64,000 nucleotides of DNA from Belnapia mucosa (GTDB taxonomy: Bacteria; Pseudomonadota; Alphaproteobacteria; Acetobacterales; Acetobacteraceae): positions 310,001-374,000 of the forward strand of contig NZ_JAEUXJ010000001.1 in assembly GCF_016775475.1 (NCBI RefSeq). The letters run 5' to 3'. Under the pieces are notes generated by a model, which was not told the DNA's origin, searched no databases, and was given only the letters and a program-made list of their open reading frames with translations. Positions 47,551 through 56,446 of the stretch are shown here, one piece after another. Within the stretch, counting starts at the first letter, position 1, and the number at the start of each line of letters is the position of its first letter. A program made the position numbers and the translations under genes.

Positions 47551-48852
47551 CTAGCGCCGCATGTTGATCGTGTCCTGCAGCAGCTCGTCGGTCGCGGTGA
47601 CGACCTTGGTATTCGCCGTATAGGCGCGCTGCGCGACGATCAGCTTGCTGAACTCGGAGGCGATGTCGACATTGGACCGCTCGACGGAGCCGATGACGAG
47701 CTTGCCGACGCCGTTCGAGGCGGCATCCGTCACCCGCGCCTCGCCGCTTTCCGGCGTGCGCATGAAGGCTTGGCCGTCGAGGCGTTGGAGCTTGTCCGGG
47801 TCGTTGAAGGCGACCAGCGGGACGCGGGCGATGACGCGGCTCTGGCCATTGTCGTAATTCACCGCGACATCGCCATTGGCCGCCATGCTCAGGCTGGAGA
47901 AGGCGCCGAGCGGGACGCCGTTCTGCGCCTGGTTGCGGACGCTGAACTCGGCCGAATACTGGGTGACGCCGACCGCCTTGCCGAATTGACCGAGCGAGAG
48001 GGTAACGGTCTGTGGCCCTTCACCGAAATCGGCGTTGAAGGTGATGGCGGCGGGATCGCCGACCGCGCTGGTCGCCGGCAGGGTGACGGAGCCGGTCGCG
48101 GTGCCGATGGTGCCGATGGTGCCATCGGCGACGGCTGGCGTGGCGCCGGTGCCGAAATCGAGCGCGACGCCGCCGCGGATCGGGTTGTTGACGTCGTCGG
48201 GCACCTCGACCTGGAGGTTCCAGTGATTGGTGAGGCTGGCGCTGAAGACGAGGTTCACCGTGTGCAGCCGGCCGAGCGAATCATAGAGTTGTGCCTGGGC
48301 CGTGCTCGGCGTCGCGGCGAGGTCGGCGGGGAGGTTGGCCGAAAGCTCGATCTGGCTGGTCGGGATCGGGTTGAAGACCTGCTGGTTCACCCGGATCGGC
48401 TCGACCTTGGTGCGGTCGAGAGTGCCGCCCGTATCGACCGGCCAGCCCTTCAGATAGTAGCCCGAGCCATTGGTGAGATAGCCATCCGCATCGCGGGTGA
48501 AGTCGCCGGCGCGGCTGAAGAATTGCCGTTCGTCGAAGACCGGCTGGCCATCGACGCTACCCTTGGCGAGTGCCACGCTGAAGAAGCCCTGGCCGCCGAT
48601 CGCCATGGCGAGCGGATCCTCGGACTGCTCGATCGTGCCCTGGACGGTGTTGGTATAGGCCGGCTTGCCGATGACGGCACCGGGCAGGTTGATCGATTGG
48701 TTTGAGGAGGTGATGTAGGAGACGAAATTGGTATCGACCCGCTTGTAGCCGACCGTCTGGCTGTTCGCGATGTTGTCCGAGATGTTCCCGAGCGACCGGC
48801 TTTGCGAGGTCAGGCCGCTGATGGCGGCGGTGAGCGAGCCGAAGAGGGACAT
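47551..48852 (-). CDS. flgE: Flagellar hook protein FlgE
   Basis: A 433-residue hook subunit. N-terminus SLFGSLTAAISGLTSQSRSL with NIANSQTVGYKRVDTNF (rod signature) and C-terminus SNVDIASEFSKLIVAQRAYT, the axial helices that pack in the D0 shell. A central β-rich D1/D2 part covers about 100-380. First gene of flgE-flgK-flgL-flbT. A sigma-54-type promoter lies 40 bases before the ATG. Confidence 0.96.
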   Translation of the reverse strand: MSLFGSLTAAISGLTSQSRSLGNISDNIANSQTVGYKRVDTNFVSYITSSNQSINLPGAVIGKPAYTNTVQGTIEQSEDPLAMAIGGQGFFSVALAKGSVDGQPVFDERQFFSRAGDFTRDADGYLTNGSGYYLKGWPVDTGGTLDRTKVEPIRVNQQVFNPIPTSQIELSANLPADLAATPSTAQAQLYDSLGRLHTVNLVFSASLTNHWNLQVEVPDDVNNPIRGGVALDFGTGATPAVADGTIGTIGTATGSVTLPATSAVGDPAAITFNADFGEGPQTVTLSLGQFGKAVGVTQYSAEFSVRNQAQNGVPLGAFSSLSMAANGDVAVNYDNGQSRVIARVPLVAFNDPDKLQRLDGQAFMRTPESGEARVTDAASNGVGKLVIGSVERSNVDIASEFSKLIVAQRAYTANTKVVTATDELLQDTINMRR

Positions 48853-48891
48853 GCGTGGTGCTCCGTCAGGCCGGTATTCACGGCAACCCAG

Positions 48892-48906
48892 GCAGCGGGC
48901 GTGCCA
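48892..48906 (-). promoter_or_regulatory. Sigma-54-type (-24/-12) promoter of flgE operon
   Basis: The minus strand reads TGGCACGCCCGCTGC, with GG and GC separated by ten bases, as required. It matches TGGCACG-N4-TTGC at all but one position. Transcription would start about 28 bases before the flgE ATG. Sigma-54 control of hook genes is known from Caulobacter and other alphaproteobacteria. Confidence 0.65.
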
Positions 48907-48990
48907 GGGCAGGACGGGGCGGTGATGGCCGGGCCTGCCGGCCGGGCGGCAGCTTCTGCCGGGAGGCGGGCGTGCATTGCCGGCGGCGGG

Positions 48991-49005
48991 TGGCGCGACG
49001 CTGGC
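48991..49005 (+). promoter_or_regulatory. Sigma-54-type (-24/-12) promoter of fliK-flgD
   Basis: The plus strand reads TGGCGCGACGCTGGC; GG and GC have the ten-base spacing and two positions differ from TGGCACG-N4-TTGC. Transcription would start just before the proposed fliK ATG at 49030. Confidence 0.55.
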
Positions 49006-49029
49006 CCGCGATTCGCAGCGGGGCGCGGC

Positions 49030-50529
49030 ATGGACCTCGCCGCCGCCCTGCCGACCGCCGCCTCTCCCGCCGTGCTGCTGGGCGCCCCGGGCGCGGGAGC
49101 CGACCCGGCGGGGCGGGGCGGGATCGGGGTGGGCGGCTTCGCCCTGGCATTGCTGGCAGCGGGGGAGGGAGCGGGGCCCGTGGTGCCGGCGGCGCCCGGG
49201 CTGGCGGTGCCGGCGGCCGCGACTCCGATGCTGGCGACGCCCGTCGCGCCCCCCGGCTTGCCGGTGGCGGCGGCCCTGCCGGCGAGTGTGGTGCCTGCCG
49301 CAGCTGAGCCTGTGGCGCCGGGGCCGGTGATGGCCGCGTCCATCGGAGCCCCGGTCGGAGGGAGCGGGTCGGCGTCAGCTGAATCCGCGCTGCCGGAGGC
49401 CGCGCCGCCGGCCGAGGAGGCCGAGCCGAGCGAAGCCGATCCCGACCCGGCAGAGCCTGCGCCGAAGCCGGAGGCGGCGGCGGTAGTCCCGGCTCCATGG
49501 GCACCCCCATCCCCGCTGCCTGCACCACAGTCTCTGGCACCACGGCCTGAAGCGGTTGTCGGCCCCCCGACCCTCGCGCCGCCGCCATCGTTCCAACCGT
49601 CCCGTGCGGGGGACCCGGTGTCTTCGAAGCATGCGCCGGACGTGCCGGAACGGGCCGAAGAGGGTGCGCCGCCTCGCGATCAGGCGATACCCGTGGTCCA
49701 GCCCGACCCGGCCCCTTCGCCGACTGCCATGCCGGCCTCCGCCCCGCCGCCGCCAGTTCGCCCCGCGACCCTGTTGGTTGGTGAGCCGCCGCGCCTAGCG
49801 CCTAGCCAGGCGGCTTCCCTGCCACCCGTTCCCTCGGCCATGCGGCCACAGGGAACAGACCGGCCGGCACCGGACGCGTCGCCGTACTCCATAGCAGCGA
49901 TGCGGGAGCCGGTGGCGGAGCCCACCGCCCTGGCGCCGCCCGAGGCATCCGATGCGACGCTGGCGCCCCCGGCGAGCGCGCATGTATCTGCTGCACCCGT
50001 ACCCGCCCCGATGCCGGCCGCGGCCGTGCCGCCCGATTCCATGGCCCCTGGCCTCAGCCCGCCGCCGCCGGTCCCGGCCGCCGAGCCCGCCACCCCGGCG
50101 GCGCCCTTCGCCAGCACGCCACCGCCGCTCCCACCCGCACGGCAGGTGGCGCAGGCGACGATCACCCTGGCCCTCGGCAATGGCCAGGCGCCGCGCCTGA
50201 CCGTGGCGCTGGAGCCGGAGGCGCTCGGCCGGGTCGAAATCCGGATCGAGCGCGGTGCCGAGGGCGAGCCGGCCAGTGTCCGGGTTCTGGCCGAGCGGCC
50301 GGAGACCCTCGCCCTTCTGCAAAGGGACCAGCGGGAACTGGACCGCAGCCTCTCCCTCGCCGGGATCAGCGTGCCGGAAGGTGGGCTGCAATTCGGTTTG
50401 GCAACGGGGGGCGGCGAGGGTGGCGGGCGGCAGGCCCAGGGCTGGTCCGGCGGCCGCGGCCCGGCCGCGCCGCCGGAGCCCAGCCCTGCGCCCCTTCTCG
50501 CCCTCTCGCTGCTCGACATCGCCGTCTGA
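49030..50529 (+). CDS. fliK: Flagellar hook-length control protein FliK
   Basis: A 499-residue secreted ruler protein. About 370 residues are Pro/Ala-rich and low complexity; the globular C-terminal domain (about 370-460) is the Flg_hook domain with ITLALGNGQAPRLTVALEP and LGRVEIRIERG, DRSLSLAGISVPEGGLQF. It checks hook length and switches export specificity. The start is taken at ATG 49030 because it fits the sigma-54 promoter; the frame is open further upstream. flgD follows 13 bases after it. Confidence 0.88.
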   Translation: MDLAAALPTAASPAVLLGAPGAGADPAGRGGIGVGGFALALLAAGEGAGPVVPAAPGLAVPAAATPMLATPVAPPGLPVAAALPASVVPAAAEPVAPGPVMAASIGAPVGGSGSASAESALPEAAPPAEEAEPSEADPDPAEPAPKPEAAAVVPAPWAPPSPLPAPQSLAPRPEAVVGPPTLAPPPSFQPSRAGDPVSSKHAPDVPERAEEGAPPRDQAIPVVQPDPAPSPTAMPASAPPPPVRPATLLVGEPPRLAPSQAASLPPVPSAMRPQGTDRPAPDASPYSIAAMREPVAEPTALAPPEASDATLAPPASAHVSAAPVPAPMPAAAVPPDSMAPGLSPPPPVPAAEPATPAAPFASTPPPLPPARQVAQATITLALGNGQAPRLTVALEPEALGRVEIRIERGAEGEPASVRVLAERPETLALLQRDQRELDRSLSLAGISVPEGGLQFGLATGGGEGGGRQAQGWSGGRGPAAPPEPSPAPLLALSLLDIAV

Positions 50530-50542
50530 CGGAGTCCCCGCC

Positions 50543-51208
50543 ATGACCACCACCAGCGCCACCACCGCCAGCGCGGCGCCCGCCGCCGCCAGCGCCGCCA
50601 AGCCCGGCGGCATCGCCGGCGACTTCAACACTTTCCTGACGCTGCTGACGACGCAGCTGAAGAACCAGGATCCGACCAAAGCCATGGACACGAACGAGAT
50701 GACGAACCAGCTCGTCTCCTTCGCCTCGGTCGAGCAGCAGATCGCGGTGAACAGCAACCTGACCAAGCTGATTGCCCTGCAGCAGGGCGCGCAGCTCACC
50801 GCCGCGGCGCCGCTGATCGGCCAGCAGGTGGAGGTCGAGAGCGACCAGCTGAGCCTCCAGGACGGGGCCGCGGCGCTTCGGCTGCCGGCCGCCGGTGCCG
50901 CACGGCAGGCGGTGGTGCGGGTGCTGGATTCCGCCAACCGCATCCTGCGGCAGGAAACGGTCACGCTCGGTCCCAAGGCGCAGGACTGGCGCTGGGACGG
51001 GCGCAGCGGCAGCGGGGTGCGGCAGGCCGATGGCGCCTATCGCTTCACCATCGCCGGGCGCGACGCGGCGGGGGTGGACCAGCCGCTGGCGGCGACCGTA
51101 CTCGCCACCGCTACGGCGGCACAGCGGCCGGCGGGCGGTGACATCCAGCTCAGCCTGGGCGCACTCTCGGTCGGCTTCGATGCAGTGCGGGGGCTGGCCG
51201 GCCGCTGA
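50543..51208 (+). CDS. flgD: Flagellar basal-body rod modification/hook capping protein FlgD
   Basis: A 221-residue hook scaffolding cap. The N-terminal motif FNTFLTLLTTQLKNQDPTKA then TNEMTNQLVSFASVEQQ is the FlgD signature; the C-terminal half has β strands of the FlgD Tudor/FnIII domains (about 90-200), and GAYRFTIAGRDAAG is near the end. The ribosome binding site GGAG lies 8 bases before ATG. Last gene of the fliK-flgD pair; the next gene's stop abuts its stop. Confidence 0.95.
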   Translation: MTTTSATTASAAPAAASAAKPGGIAGDFNTFLTLLTTQLKNQDPTKAMDTNEMTNQLVSFASVEQQIAVNSNLTKLIALQQGAQLTAAAPLIGQQVEVESDQLSLQDGAAALRLPAAGAARQAVVRVLDSANRILRQETVTLGPKAQDWRWDGRSGSGVRQADGAYRFTIAGRDAAGVDQPLAATVLATATAAQRPAGGDIQLSLGALSVGFDAVRGLAGR

Positions 51209-52132
51209 TCAGCGTGCGGCGGCCGGGGTTGCGGCGAGCGGGTTGGCCAAGGGTGGTGGGGCGGCAGGCGCGGAAGCATTGGCAACCACGGTGCGGATGC
51301 CAGGCGCTGCCTGCTCGGCCACTGCATAGGCGATATCGCCCCAGAGCCGGTTCAGCCGTCCGGTCGGGATCTCGTTGATCTGCACCACCCGGCCCAGCTC
51401 CTCGCCATCGCGCCGGCTGACGATCCACTGGATCTCCACCCGCTGCTGGCCGGGCACCCCGGCCCGGGCGAGGACGACATCGGCCTGCAGCGCATAGGCG
51501 GCACCCTCGGCCAGGTCCTGCACGACGAAACCCTCATTGCCGAGGAATTCGCGCATGCGGGCGGCGAGGGCCTGGTTGCCGTCGCCGGTCGCGCCGGTGA
51601 CGCCGACGAAGCGGATGCGCGGCGGACCGGCGGCGATGGATTGTGGGTCGGTCGATTTCCGCGCCGCCTCCACCTGAAGCAGGAGCTGGGTCAGCTTCGG
51701 CGCCGCCTCGGCCGCGACGGCGGTGAAGAGCTCGGGCGAGGGGTCGCCCCAGGCGCGCAGCGGCACCGCCGCGCCGGGCGTCACCGCCTGCTGCCGGCCA
51801 TCGGCATCGAGCAGGCGGAAGCGCGGCTGAACCGAGGCTCCCTGATGCTCGGCGACAATCTCCACCCGCCAATCGAGCGGCAGCGGCGCCGGCGTGGCGA
51901 TGGCAGGCACGTCCTGCGCCTGGAGCGCGGCGGCGACCTGCTCGGCCAGCGTCTTGGCCGCGGCATCGGTCAAGAGCGCCTGGCTTGGCGGTACGACGGC
52001 GAGGCGGACGGCGAGCGGGATTGCCAAACGCTGCGCGGTCGCGCCGGGCCGACCGCGGAAGGGTTGCGGCAGGTCGCCGCAGGCGCCGAGCGCCAGCAAG
52101 GCAAAGAGGGGCAGGAGCCTAGAGCAGCGCAC
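51209..52132 (-). CDS. Hypothetical lipoprotein
   Basis: A 307-residue lipoprotein. The lipobox is in LLALGACGDLPQPF with lipidation at Cys18. The body alternates strands and helices (LAVRLAVVPPSQALLTDAAAKT (part), AEQVAAALQAQDVPAIA, IRFVGVTGATGDGNQALAAR), and the tail is Ala/Pro rich. I do not recognise the family. It is the last gene of the hldD-lgt-MTase-pgeF unit and overlaps the 3' end of a 22-codon ORF. Confidence 0.75.
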   Translation of the reverse strand: MRCSRLLPLFALLALGACGDLPQPFRGRPGATAQRLAIPLAVRLAVVPPSQALLTDAAAKTLAEQVAAALQAQDVPAIATPAPLPLDWRVEIVAEHQGASVQPRFRLLDADGRQQAVTPGAAVPLRAWGDPSPELFTAVAAEAAPKLTQLLLQVEAARKSTDPQSIAAGPPRIRFVGVTGATGDGNQALAARMREFLGNEGFVVQDLAEGAAYALQADVVLARAGVPGQQRVEIQWIVSRRDGEELGRVVQINEIPTGRLNRLWGDIAYAVAEQAAPGIRTVVANASAPAAPPPLANPLAATPAAAR

Positions 52133-52187
52133 AGGCGACCATGATCGTCAGAAGGGTGAGGACGAAAAACTGGACCATATAGGGCAT
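52119..52187 (-). CDS. 22-residue hydrophobic peptide ORF between pgeF and the lipoprotein gene
   Basis: MPYMVQFFVLTLLTIMVACALL is read from ATG 52187 to TAG 52119; it is one transmembrane helix. It starts four bases after the pgeF stop and its stop overlaps the lipoprotein start by 14 bases, which would couple translation. No good ribosome binding site is seen; it relies on re-initiation. Such small ORFs in high-GC DNA may be chance, so this is tentative. Confidence 0.4.
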   Translation of the reverse strand: MPYMVQFFVLTLLTIMVACALL

Positions 52188-52190
52188 CGG

Positions 52191-52976
52191 TCAGGTCGCG
52201 ATGCTGATGGCGGAGAGCTGGTGCCCGATCGGGCCGCCCCCGGCCAGGGTGCGCCGGCGATGGCTGAAAAACCGGTCATCATTCGCCAGTGTGTCGGTAT
52301 CGGCCGTCTCCACCAGCGCCAGCCCGGCGGCGCGGAGACGGGCGGCGCAATAGCCGGCGAGGTCGAATTGCCAGCGATCCTCCCGCTTTCCGGGGCCGAA
52401 ATGCCGGGCGTCGGCAGGGTCGCGGGCCAGCACGGCCTCGCGCAGGTCGGGCCCGACCTCGTAGCTCGCCTGGCCGATGCAGGGGCCGACCGCGGCGGCG
52501 ATGCGGGAGGTCTCGGCGCCGAGCCGGGCCATGGCGGCAATGGTCGCTTCCAGCACGCCATCCACCGCGCCGCGCCAGCCCGCATGGGCAGCACCGATCA
52601 CGCCGGCCGCTGCATCGGCGAAGAGGACCGGGGCGCAATCCGCGGTGACGATGCCGAGCATGACGCCGGGGCGGCGGGTGACGGCGGCATCGGCGCGCGG
52701 GCCCTCGCCCTCGCGCCAGCCGGCCTCATCCACCTCGGCGACGGCGATGCCATGGACCTGGGTCAGGCCATGCAGCGCATCGGCGGGCAGACCGAGCGCA
52801 TCGGCGGCGCGGCGGCGGTTCTCCCGCACGCGCTCCCGGTCGTCCTGGCCGGAGAGCGAGCAGTTCAGCGCCGCCCATGGTCCCTCCGAAACACCGCCGC
52901 GGCGGGTGAAGAAGCCGTGGCGGAGGCCGGGCAGCTCAGCGAGGCCCGGCGTGGTCAGGTATTCGGCAGAATTCAT
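52191..52976 (-). CDS. pgeF: Peptidoglycan editing factor PgeF (polyphenol oxidase/YfiH family)
   Basis: A 261-residue cytoplasmic copper- or zinc-dependent enzyme that removes mis-incorporated amino acids from peptidoglycan precursors; homologues show laccase or purine-nucleoside activity. Motifs: GLRHGFFTRRGGVSEGP, GLTQVHG, TADCAPVLFAD, AAHAGWRGAVDG and VGPCIGQASYEVG; His and Cys of the metal site are intact. The ATG at 52976 overlaps the stop of the methyltransferase gene (ATGA). Confidence 0.92.
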   Translation of the reverse strand: MNSAEYLTTPGLAELPGLRHGFFTRRGGVSEGPWAALNCSLSGQDDRERVRENRRRAADALGLPADALHGLTQVHGIAVAEVDEAGWREGEGPRADAAVTRRPGVMLGIVTADCAPVLFADAAAGVIGAAHAGWRGAVDGVLEATIAAMARLGAETSRIAAAVGPCIGQASYEVGPDLREAVLARDPADARHFGPGKREDRWQFDLAGYCAARLRAAGLALVETADTDTLANDDRFFSHRRRTLAGGGPIGHQLSAISIAT

Positions 52977-53941
52977 ACTGGCTCGAAGCCCGGAGGAATG
53001 GCGAGCCCCGGATGACACAGGCAGAGCGCCTTGAACAGCCGCCCCATCCCCTCCGGCGCCACCAGCCGCTCGGCGCCCGAGAGGATCAACCCGGCTTGGC
53101 GGGGGTTGCTGCGGGCAAGGATGGCGGCCCGGCTCATCAGGCCGAGGCGCTGGAGGAAGAGGCCCATCGGCAGCGGGCCATGCGCGGCGGCGCCGGCCCC
53201 GCGCGCCGCCTCGGCCAGGGCGGCGAAGGGGACATGGGCGGTGACATCGACGCTGCCGGGGGCGGCCAGCGGATCGGCCGGCCCATGCGCCGAGAGGGCC
53301 TGGAGGCTGTCGCCGAAGCCGGCTTCGGCCGGGCCGTAATCGAGAATCAGCGCCGCGCCGCCCCCGCTCCGGAGCCGTTCAGTGAGGCTCCGGGTGAGGG
53401 CAAGGCCGGCCTCGGCCAGCTCATGGATCGCACCCTCGGGCGCTTCGGCGGGAAGGGGCGGAGCGGCCTCCGGCGGGAGTTCGAGGAAGGCGCCGTCCTG
53501 CACGAAGCGCTCCCGCCAGCCGCCCTCGCGGTGGATGAATTGGCGGATCGGCAGGGCGTCGAGGAATTCATTGGCGATGAGGATGGCGGGGCCGGGCGGC
53601 ACCTCCTCCACCTGGTCATGCCAAGTGGCGCCGGGCAGGCGGGCGGCCTGGGCGGCGCGGAGGGTAGGGGAGGCCTCGACCAGATGCAGGTCGATGGCGG
53701 CGCGGAAGGCGGGCATCACCTCGGCGATGGCGCGCAGCGCATCGGCCATGAGGGTGCCACGGCCGGGGCCGAGCTCCACCAGCCGGAGCGGCGCCGGCGC
53801 CCCCATCATCTGCCAGGTGACCGCGGCCCAGAGGCCGAGGCATTCGCCGAAAGCCTGGGAGATCTCGGGCGCGGTGGTGAAGTCGCCCGCGCGGCCGAAG
53901 GGGTCGCGCCCGGCGTAATACTCCGCCACGGCGCGCGCCAT
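52973..53941 (-). CDS. NDUFAF7/MidA-family SAM-dependent methyltransferase
   Basis: A 322-residue class I methyltransferase of the mitochondrial complex I assembly factor type, which arginine-methylates NDUFS2 in eukaryotes. Signature: YYAGRDPFGRAGDFTTAPEI and FGECLGLW, SAM motif LVELGPGRGTLMADAL, ILIANEFLDALPIRQF and ALILDYGPAEAG. The first ATG is 53941 (MARAVAEYY). Homologues begin ~10 residues earlier, and in frame a CTG at 53971 overlaps the lgt stop as CTGA, so the true start may be CTG. It sits between lgt and pgeF. Confidence 0.9.
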   Translation of the reverse strand: MARAVAEYYAGRDPFGRAGDFTTAPEISQAFGECLGLWAAVTWQMMGAPAPLRLVELGPGRGTLMADALRAIAEVMPAFRAAIDLHLVEASPTLRAAQAARLPGATWHDQVEEVPPGPAILIANEFLDALPIRQFIHREGGWRERFVQDGAFLELPPEAAPPLPAEAPEGAIHELAEAGLALTRSLTERLRSGGGAALILDYGPAEAGFGDSLQALSAHGPADPLAAPGSVDVTAHVPFAALAEAARGAGAAAHGPLPMGLFLQRLGLMSRAAILARSNPRQAGLILSGAERLVAPEGMGRLFKALCLCHPGLAIPPGFEPV

Positions 53942-53967
53942 GAAGGCGTCGAGGCGCTCGGGGGTGC

Positions 53968-54774
53968 TCAGGCCAGGGCCTCCCGCGCCGGCTTGGCGCG
54001 GAGCATCAGCCAGGCGCCGACCAGGATCATCGGCAGCGACAGCAACTGCCCCATGGTCGCACCGGCGAAGAGGAAGCCGAGGAAGGCATCCGGCTGGCGG
54101 AAGAACTCGCCGATGAAGCGCGCCACGCCATATCCGGCCAGGAAGGCGCCGGAGACGAAGCCGCGCCGCGCCCGGATCGCCGGCTGGTGGACCAGCACCT
54201 GCAGCAGGATGAAGAGCAGCATGCCCTCCATCCCCGCCTGATAGAGCTGGCTCGGATGCCGCGGCTCCGGCCCGCCGGTCGGGAAGACCATGGCCCAGGG
54301 CACGTCGCTGACCCGGCCCCAGAGCTCGCCATTGATGAAATTCGCCAGCCTGCCGAGGCAGAGCCCGATCGGCACCACCGCCGTCACCCGGTCGGCGAAG
54401 CCCAGCGGATCGAGCCGCTGCTGCCGGCAGAACAGGAAGATGGCGATGATGACGCCGAGCGCGCCGCCATGGAAGCTCATCCCCCCCTGCCAGACCTCGA
54501 AGATCTCGAGCGGATGGGTGAGATAGTGGATCGGCCGGTAGAACAGCACATAGCCGAGCCGCCCGCCGAGGATGATGCCGAGCGTCGTCCAAGTGACGAA
54601 ATCGTCGATCTGCTCGCGCGTGGCGACCTGCGGCGGCAGCGCGACCAGCCGGCGGGCAAGCCACCAGCCGCCGAGAATGCCGGCGATATAGGCCAGCGCA
54701 TACCAGCGGATGGCGAGCGGCCCGATCTGGACCAGCACCGGGTCGATGACCGGGAAGGGGATGGCGAGGAGCAT
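53968..54774 (-). CDS. lgt: Prolipoprotein diacylglyceryl transferase
   Basis: A 268-residue inner-membrane enzyme that transfers diacylglycerol to the lipobox cysteine of pre-lipoproteins. Seen: [20 protein letters not shown], the arginine-rich [16 protein letters not shown] catalytic loop, the [13 protein letters not shown] signature, HPSQLYQAG, and [12 protein letters not shown]. Seven helices are expected. The ATG overlaps the hldD stop by one base. Many lipoproteins in this window depend on it. Confidence 0.96.
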   Translation of the reverse strand: MLLAIPFPVIDPVLVQIGPLAIRWYALAYIAGILGGWWLARRLVALPPQVATREQIDDFVTWTTLGIILGGRLGYVLFYRPIHYLTHPLEIFEVWQGGMSFHGGALGVIIAIFLFCRQQRLDPLGFADRVTAVVPIGLCLGRLANFINGELWGRVSDVPWAMVFPTGGPEPRHPSQLYQAGMEGMLLFILLQVLVHQPAIRARRGFVSGAFLAGYGVARFIGEFFRQPDAFLGFLFAGATMGQLLSLPMILVGAWLMLRAKPAREALA

Positions 54775-55754
54775 CAGCGGTACGGGTCGTCCTGCATGAG
54801 GAAATCCTGCACGGTGCGGCGGACCCCCTCCTCGAGCGGCGTCATCTGCGCGTTGAAGCCTGCCGCGCGCAGCCGGTCCAGCGGCGCCTCGGTGAAATAC
54901 TGGTATTTGCCGCGGAGATCCTGCGGCATGTCGATGTAGCGGATATCGGGCGCGCGGCCCATGGCGGCGAACATGGCGCCGACCAGGTCGCGGAAGCTGC
55001 GGGCGCGGCCGGAGCCGAGGTTGAAGAGGCCGGAGGCCTGCGGGTTGTCGAGCAGCCAGAGCATCACCGCGACGCAATCGTCCACATGGACGAAGTCGCG
55101 CTTCTGGTCGCCATCGGCGATGCCCTCCCGGTCGGAGCGGAACAGCGTCGCCGGCTCGCCGCGCATCACCTGCTGGAATTTGTGGAACAGGACGCTGGCC
55201 ATCCGGCCCTTATGCGCCTCGTTCGGGCCATAGACGTTGAAGAAGCGGAGCCCCACCCATTGCGGCGGCGCCGGCCGCCCGCGGCGCAGCAGGTCCACGA
55301 CCCGCCGGTCGAAGGCCAGCTTCGACCAGCCATAGAGGTTGAGCGGCCGCAGCCGCGCCAGGGCCTCGGGTGAGGCATCGTCCTCGAAACCCTGCTCGCC
55401 GTCGCCATAGGTCGCGGCGGAGGAGGCGTAGATGAAGGGGATGCCGCGCTCGGCGCAGCCGGACCAGAGCCGGAGCGGCAACGCCAGGTTGGTCGCGGCG
55501 ACTAGGTCGCCATCGGTCGCGGTGGTGGCACTGATGGCGCCGAGATGCAGCACCGCCTGCAGCGGCGGGGCGGAGGCCCAGAATTCCTCCAGTGCCTCGG
55601 GCGGGATCAGCCCGGCGATCGGATGCTTCGCCAGGTTCCGCCACTTCTCCCCCTGACGGAGGCGATCGACCACCATCACCTCCGCCCCGCGGTCACAGAG
55701 CGCGGCGACGAGGTTGGAGCCGATGAAACCGGCGCCGCCGGTGACGAGATACAT
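54774..55754 (-). CDS. hldD: ADP-L-glycero-D-manno-heptose-6-epimerase
   Basis: A 326-residue extended short-chain dehydrogenase that epimerises ADP-heptose at C6 for lipopolysaccharide core. The NADP site is [16 protein letters not shown]; the catalytic Y-x3-K is [29 protein letters not shown] and [13 protein letters not shown] follow. The start ATG gives [14 protein letters not shown] without spare residues. It is the first gene of a co-transcribed run, hldD-lgt-methyltransferase-pgeF-lipoprotein, joined by short overlaps. Confidence 0.94.
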   Translation of the reverse strand: MYLVTGGAGFIGSNLVAALCDRGAEVMVVDRLRQGEKWRNLAKHPIAGLIPPEALEEFWASAPPLQAVLHLGAISATTATDGDLVAATNLALPLRLWSGCAERGIPFIYASSAATYGDGEQGFEDDASPEALARLRPLNLYGWSKLAFDRRVVDLLRRGRPAPPQWVGLRFFNVYGPNEAHKGRMASVLFHKFQQVMRGEPATLFRSDREGIADGDQKRDFVHVDDCVAVMLWLLDNPQASGLFNLGSGRARSFRDLVGAMFAAMGRAPDIRYIDMPQDLRGKYQYFTEAPLDRLRAAGFNAQMTPLEEGVRRTVQDFLMQDDPYR

Positions 55755-55848
55755 CCTCGCGACCCCCGAGTTTCGGCGCGACGCGTGGTGGCGCCGGGCG
55801 GCGGGGGGTATAGGCCGCGGCGACGCAGGCTGTGAAGGGGAGCAGGTC

Positions 55849-56226
55849 ATGGACGAGACGAGTGGTGGCGGCAGCGGCCGGAAGCGCGGCGGGCTGTTCG
55901 ACGATCTGGCCGGGGTGGCCGGCGGTGCCTTCTCGGCCCTGGCCGGGGTCCGGACCGAGATGGAGGCGGTGGTCCGCAGCCAGATCGACCAGATGGTCCA
56001 GCGGCTGGAACTGGTGAAGCGCGAGGAGCTGGACGCCGCGATGGAGCTGGCCCGGCGTGCCCGCGAGGCGCAGGAGTCGCTGGAGGCGCGGGTGGCGATG
56101 CTGGAGGCGAAGCTCGGCACCGGCACGCCGGAGCTGCCGGTGGCGGACCCGCCGGCGCAGCAGCCGAACGAGCCCCCGCCGATCGAGGGCACGATGAAGA
56201 ACCCGCCGCCCATCGGCGGGGGCTGA
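55849..56226 (+). CDS. UbiK/BMFP-type accessory factor
   Basis: A 125-residue protein of the BMFP (membrane fusogenic) family. After a polar N-terminus the FDDLAGVAGGAFSALAGVRTE segment is amphipathic and membrane-binding; a long coiled coil (about 45-95) follows. The C-terminal ~35 residues are Pro/Gly-rich. UbiK assists ubiquinone synthesis in proteobacteria; whether this protein does so is inference. Its upstream region is shared with the divergent hldD. Confidence 0.75.
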   Translation: MDETSGGGSGRKRGGLFDDLAGVAGGAFSALAGVRTEMEAVVRSQIDQMVQRLELVKREELDAAMELARRAREAQESLEARVAMLEAKLGTGTPELPVADPPAQQPNEPPPIEGTMKNPPPIGGG

Positions 56227-56248
56227 GACCATATTCGGGGGTGCGCCC

Positions 56249-56279
56249 GGCGGCGCATCCCCGACGGCGCCGCCTTTCT
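56249..56279 (+). terminator. Rho-independent terminator downstream of the UbiK-like gene
   Basis: GGCGGCGC and GCGCCGCC pair in an eight-base-pair stem with a ten-base loop followed by TTTCT. A second, alternative hairpin, GGGGGTGCGCC / GGCGCATCCCC at 56237-56262, shares bases with it, so the two are mutually exclusive. Confidence 0.65.
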
Positions 56280-56335
56280 GCAACTCCATTCTAAGGTTTT
56301 CGTGCGGTCGGGAAACGGCTGAGCAACCGTCGCCC

Positions 56336-56365
56336 TTGCGGCGGCGTTCCGCACCTGCCTAGTCT
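56336..56365 (+). promoter_or_regulatory. Sigma-70-type promoter candidate of the YbjN-like gene
   Basis: TTGCGG (56336) and TAGTCT (56360) are 18 bases apart, with a leader of about 75 bases. The -10 is of the TAG-type found before other genes in this window. Confidence 0.4.
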
Positions 56366-56446
56366 ATCCCTGGTGGTCCCGATCGATCGATTCACCCAAG
56401 ATATCGGGCAGATCGGGGCGGCCGCAGACCGAAGAGGAGGTGCGCG

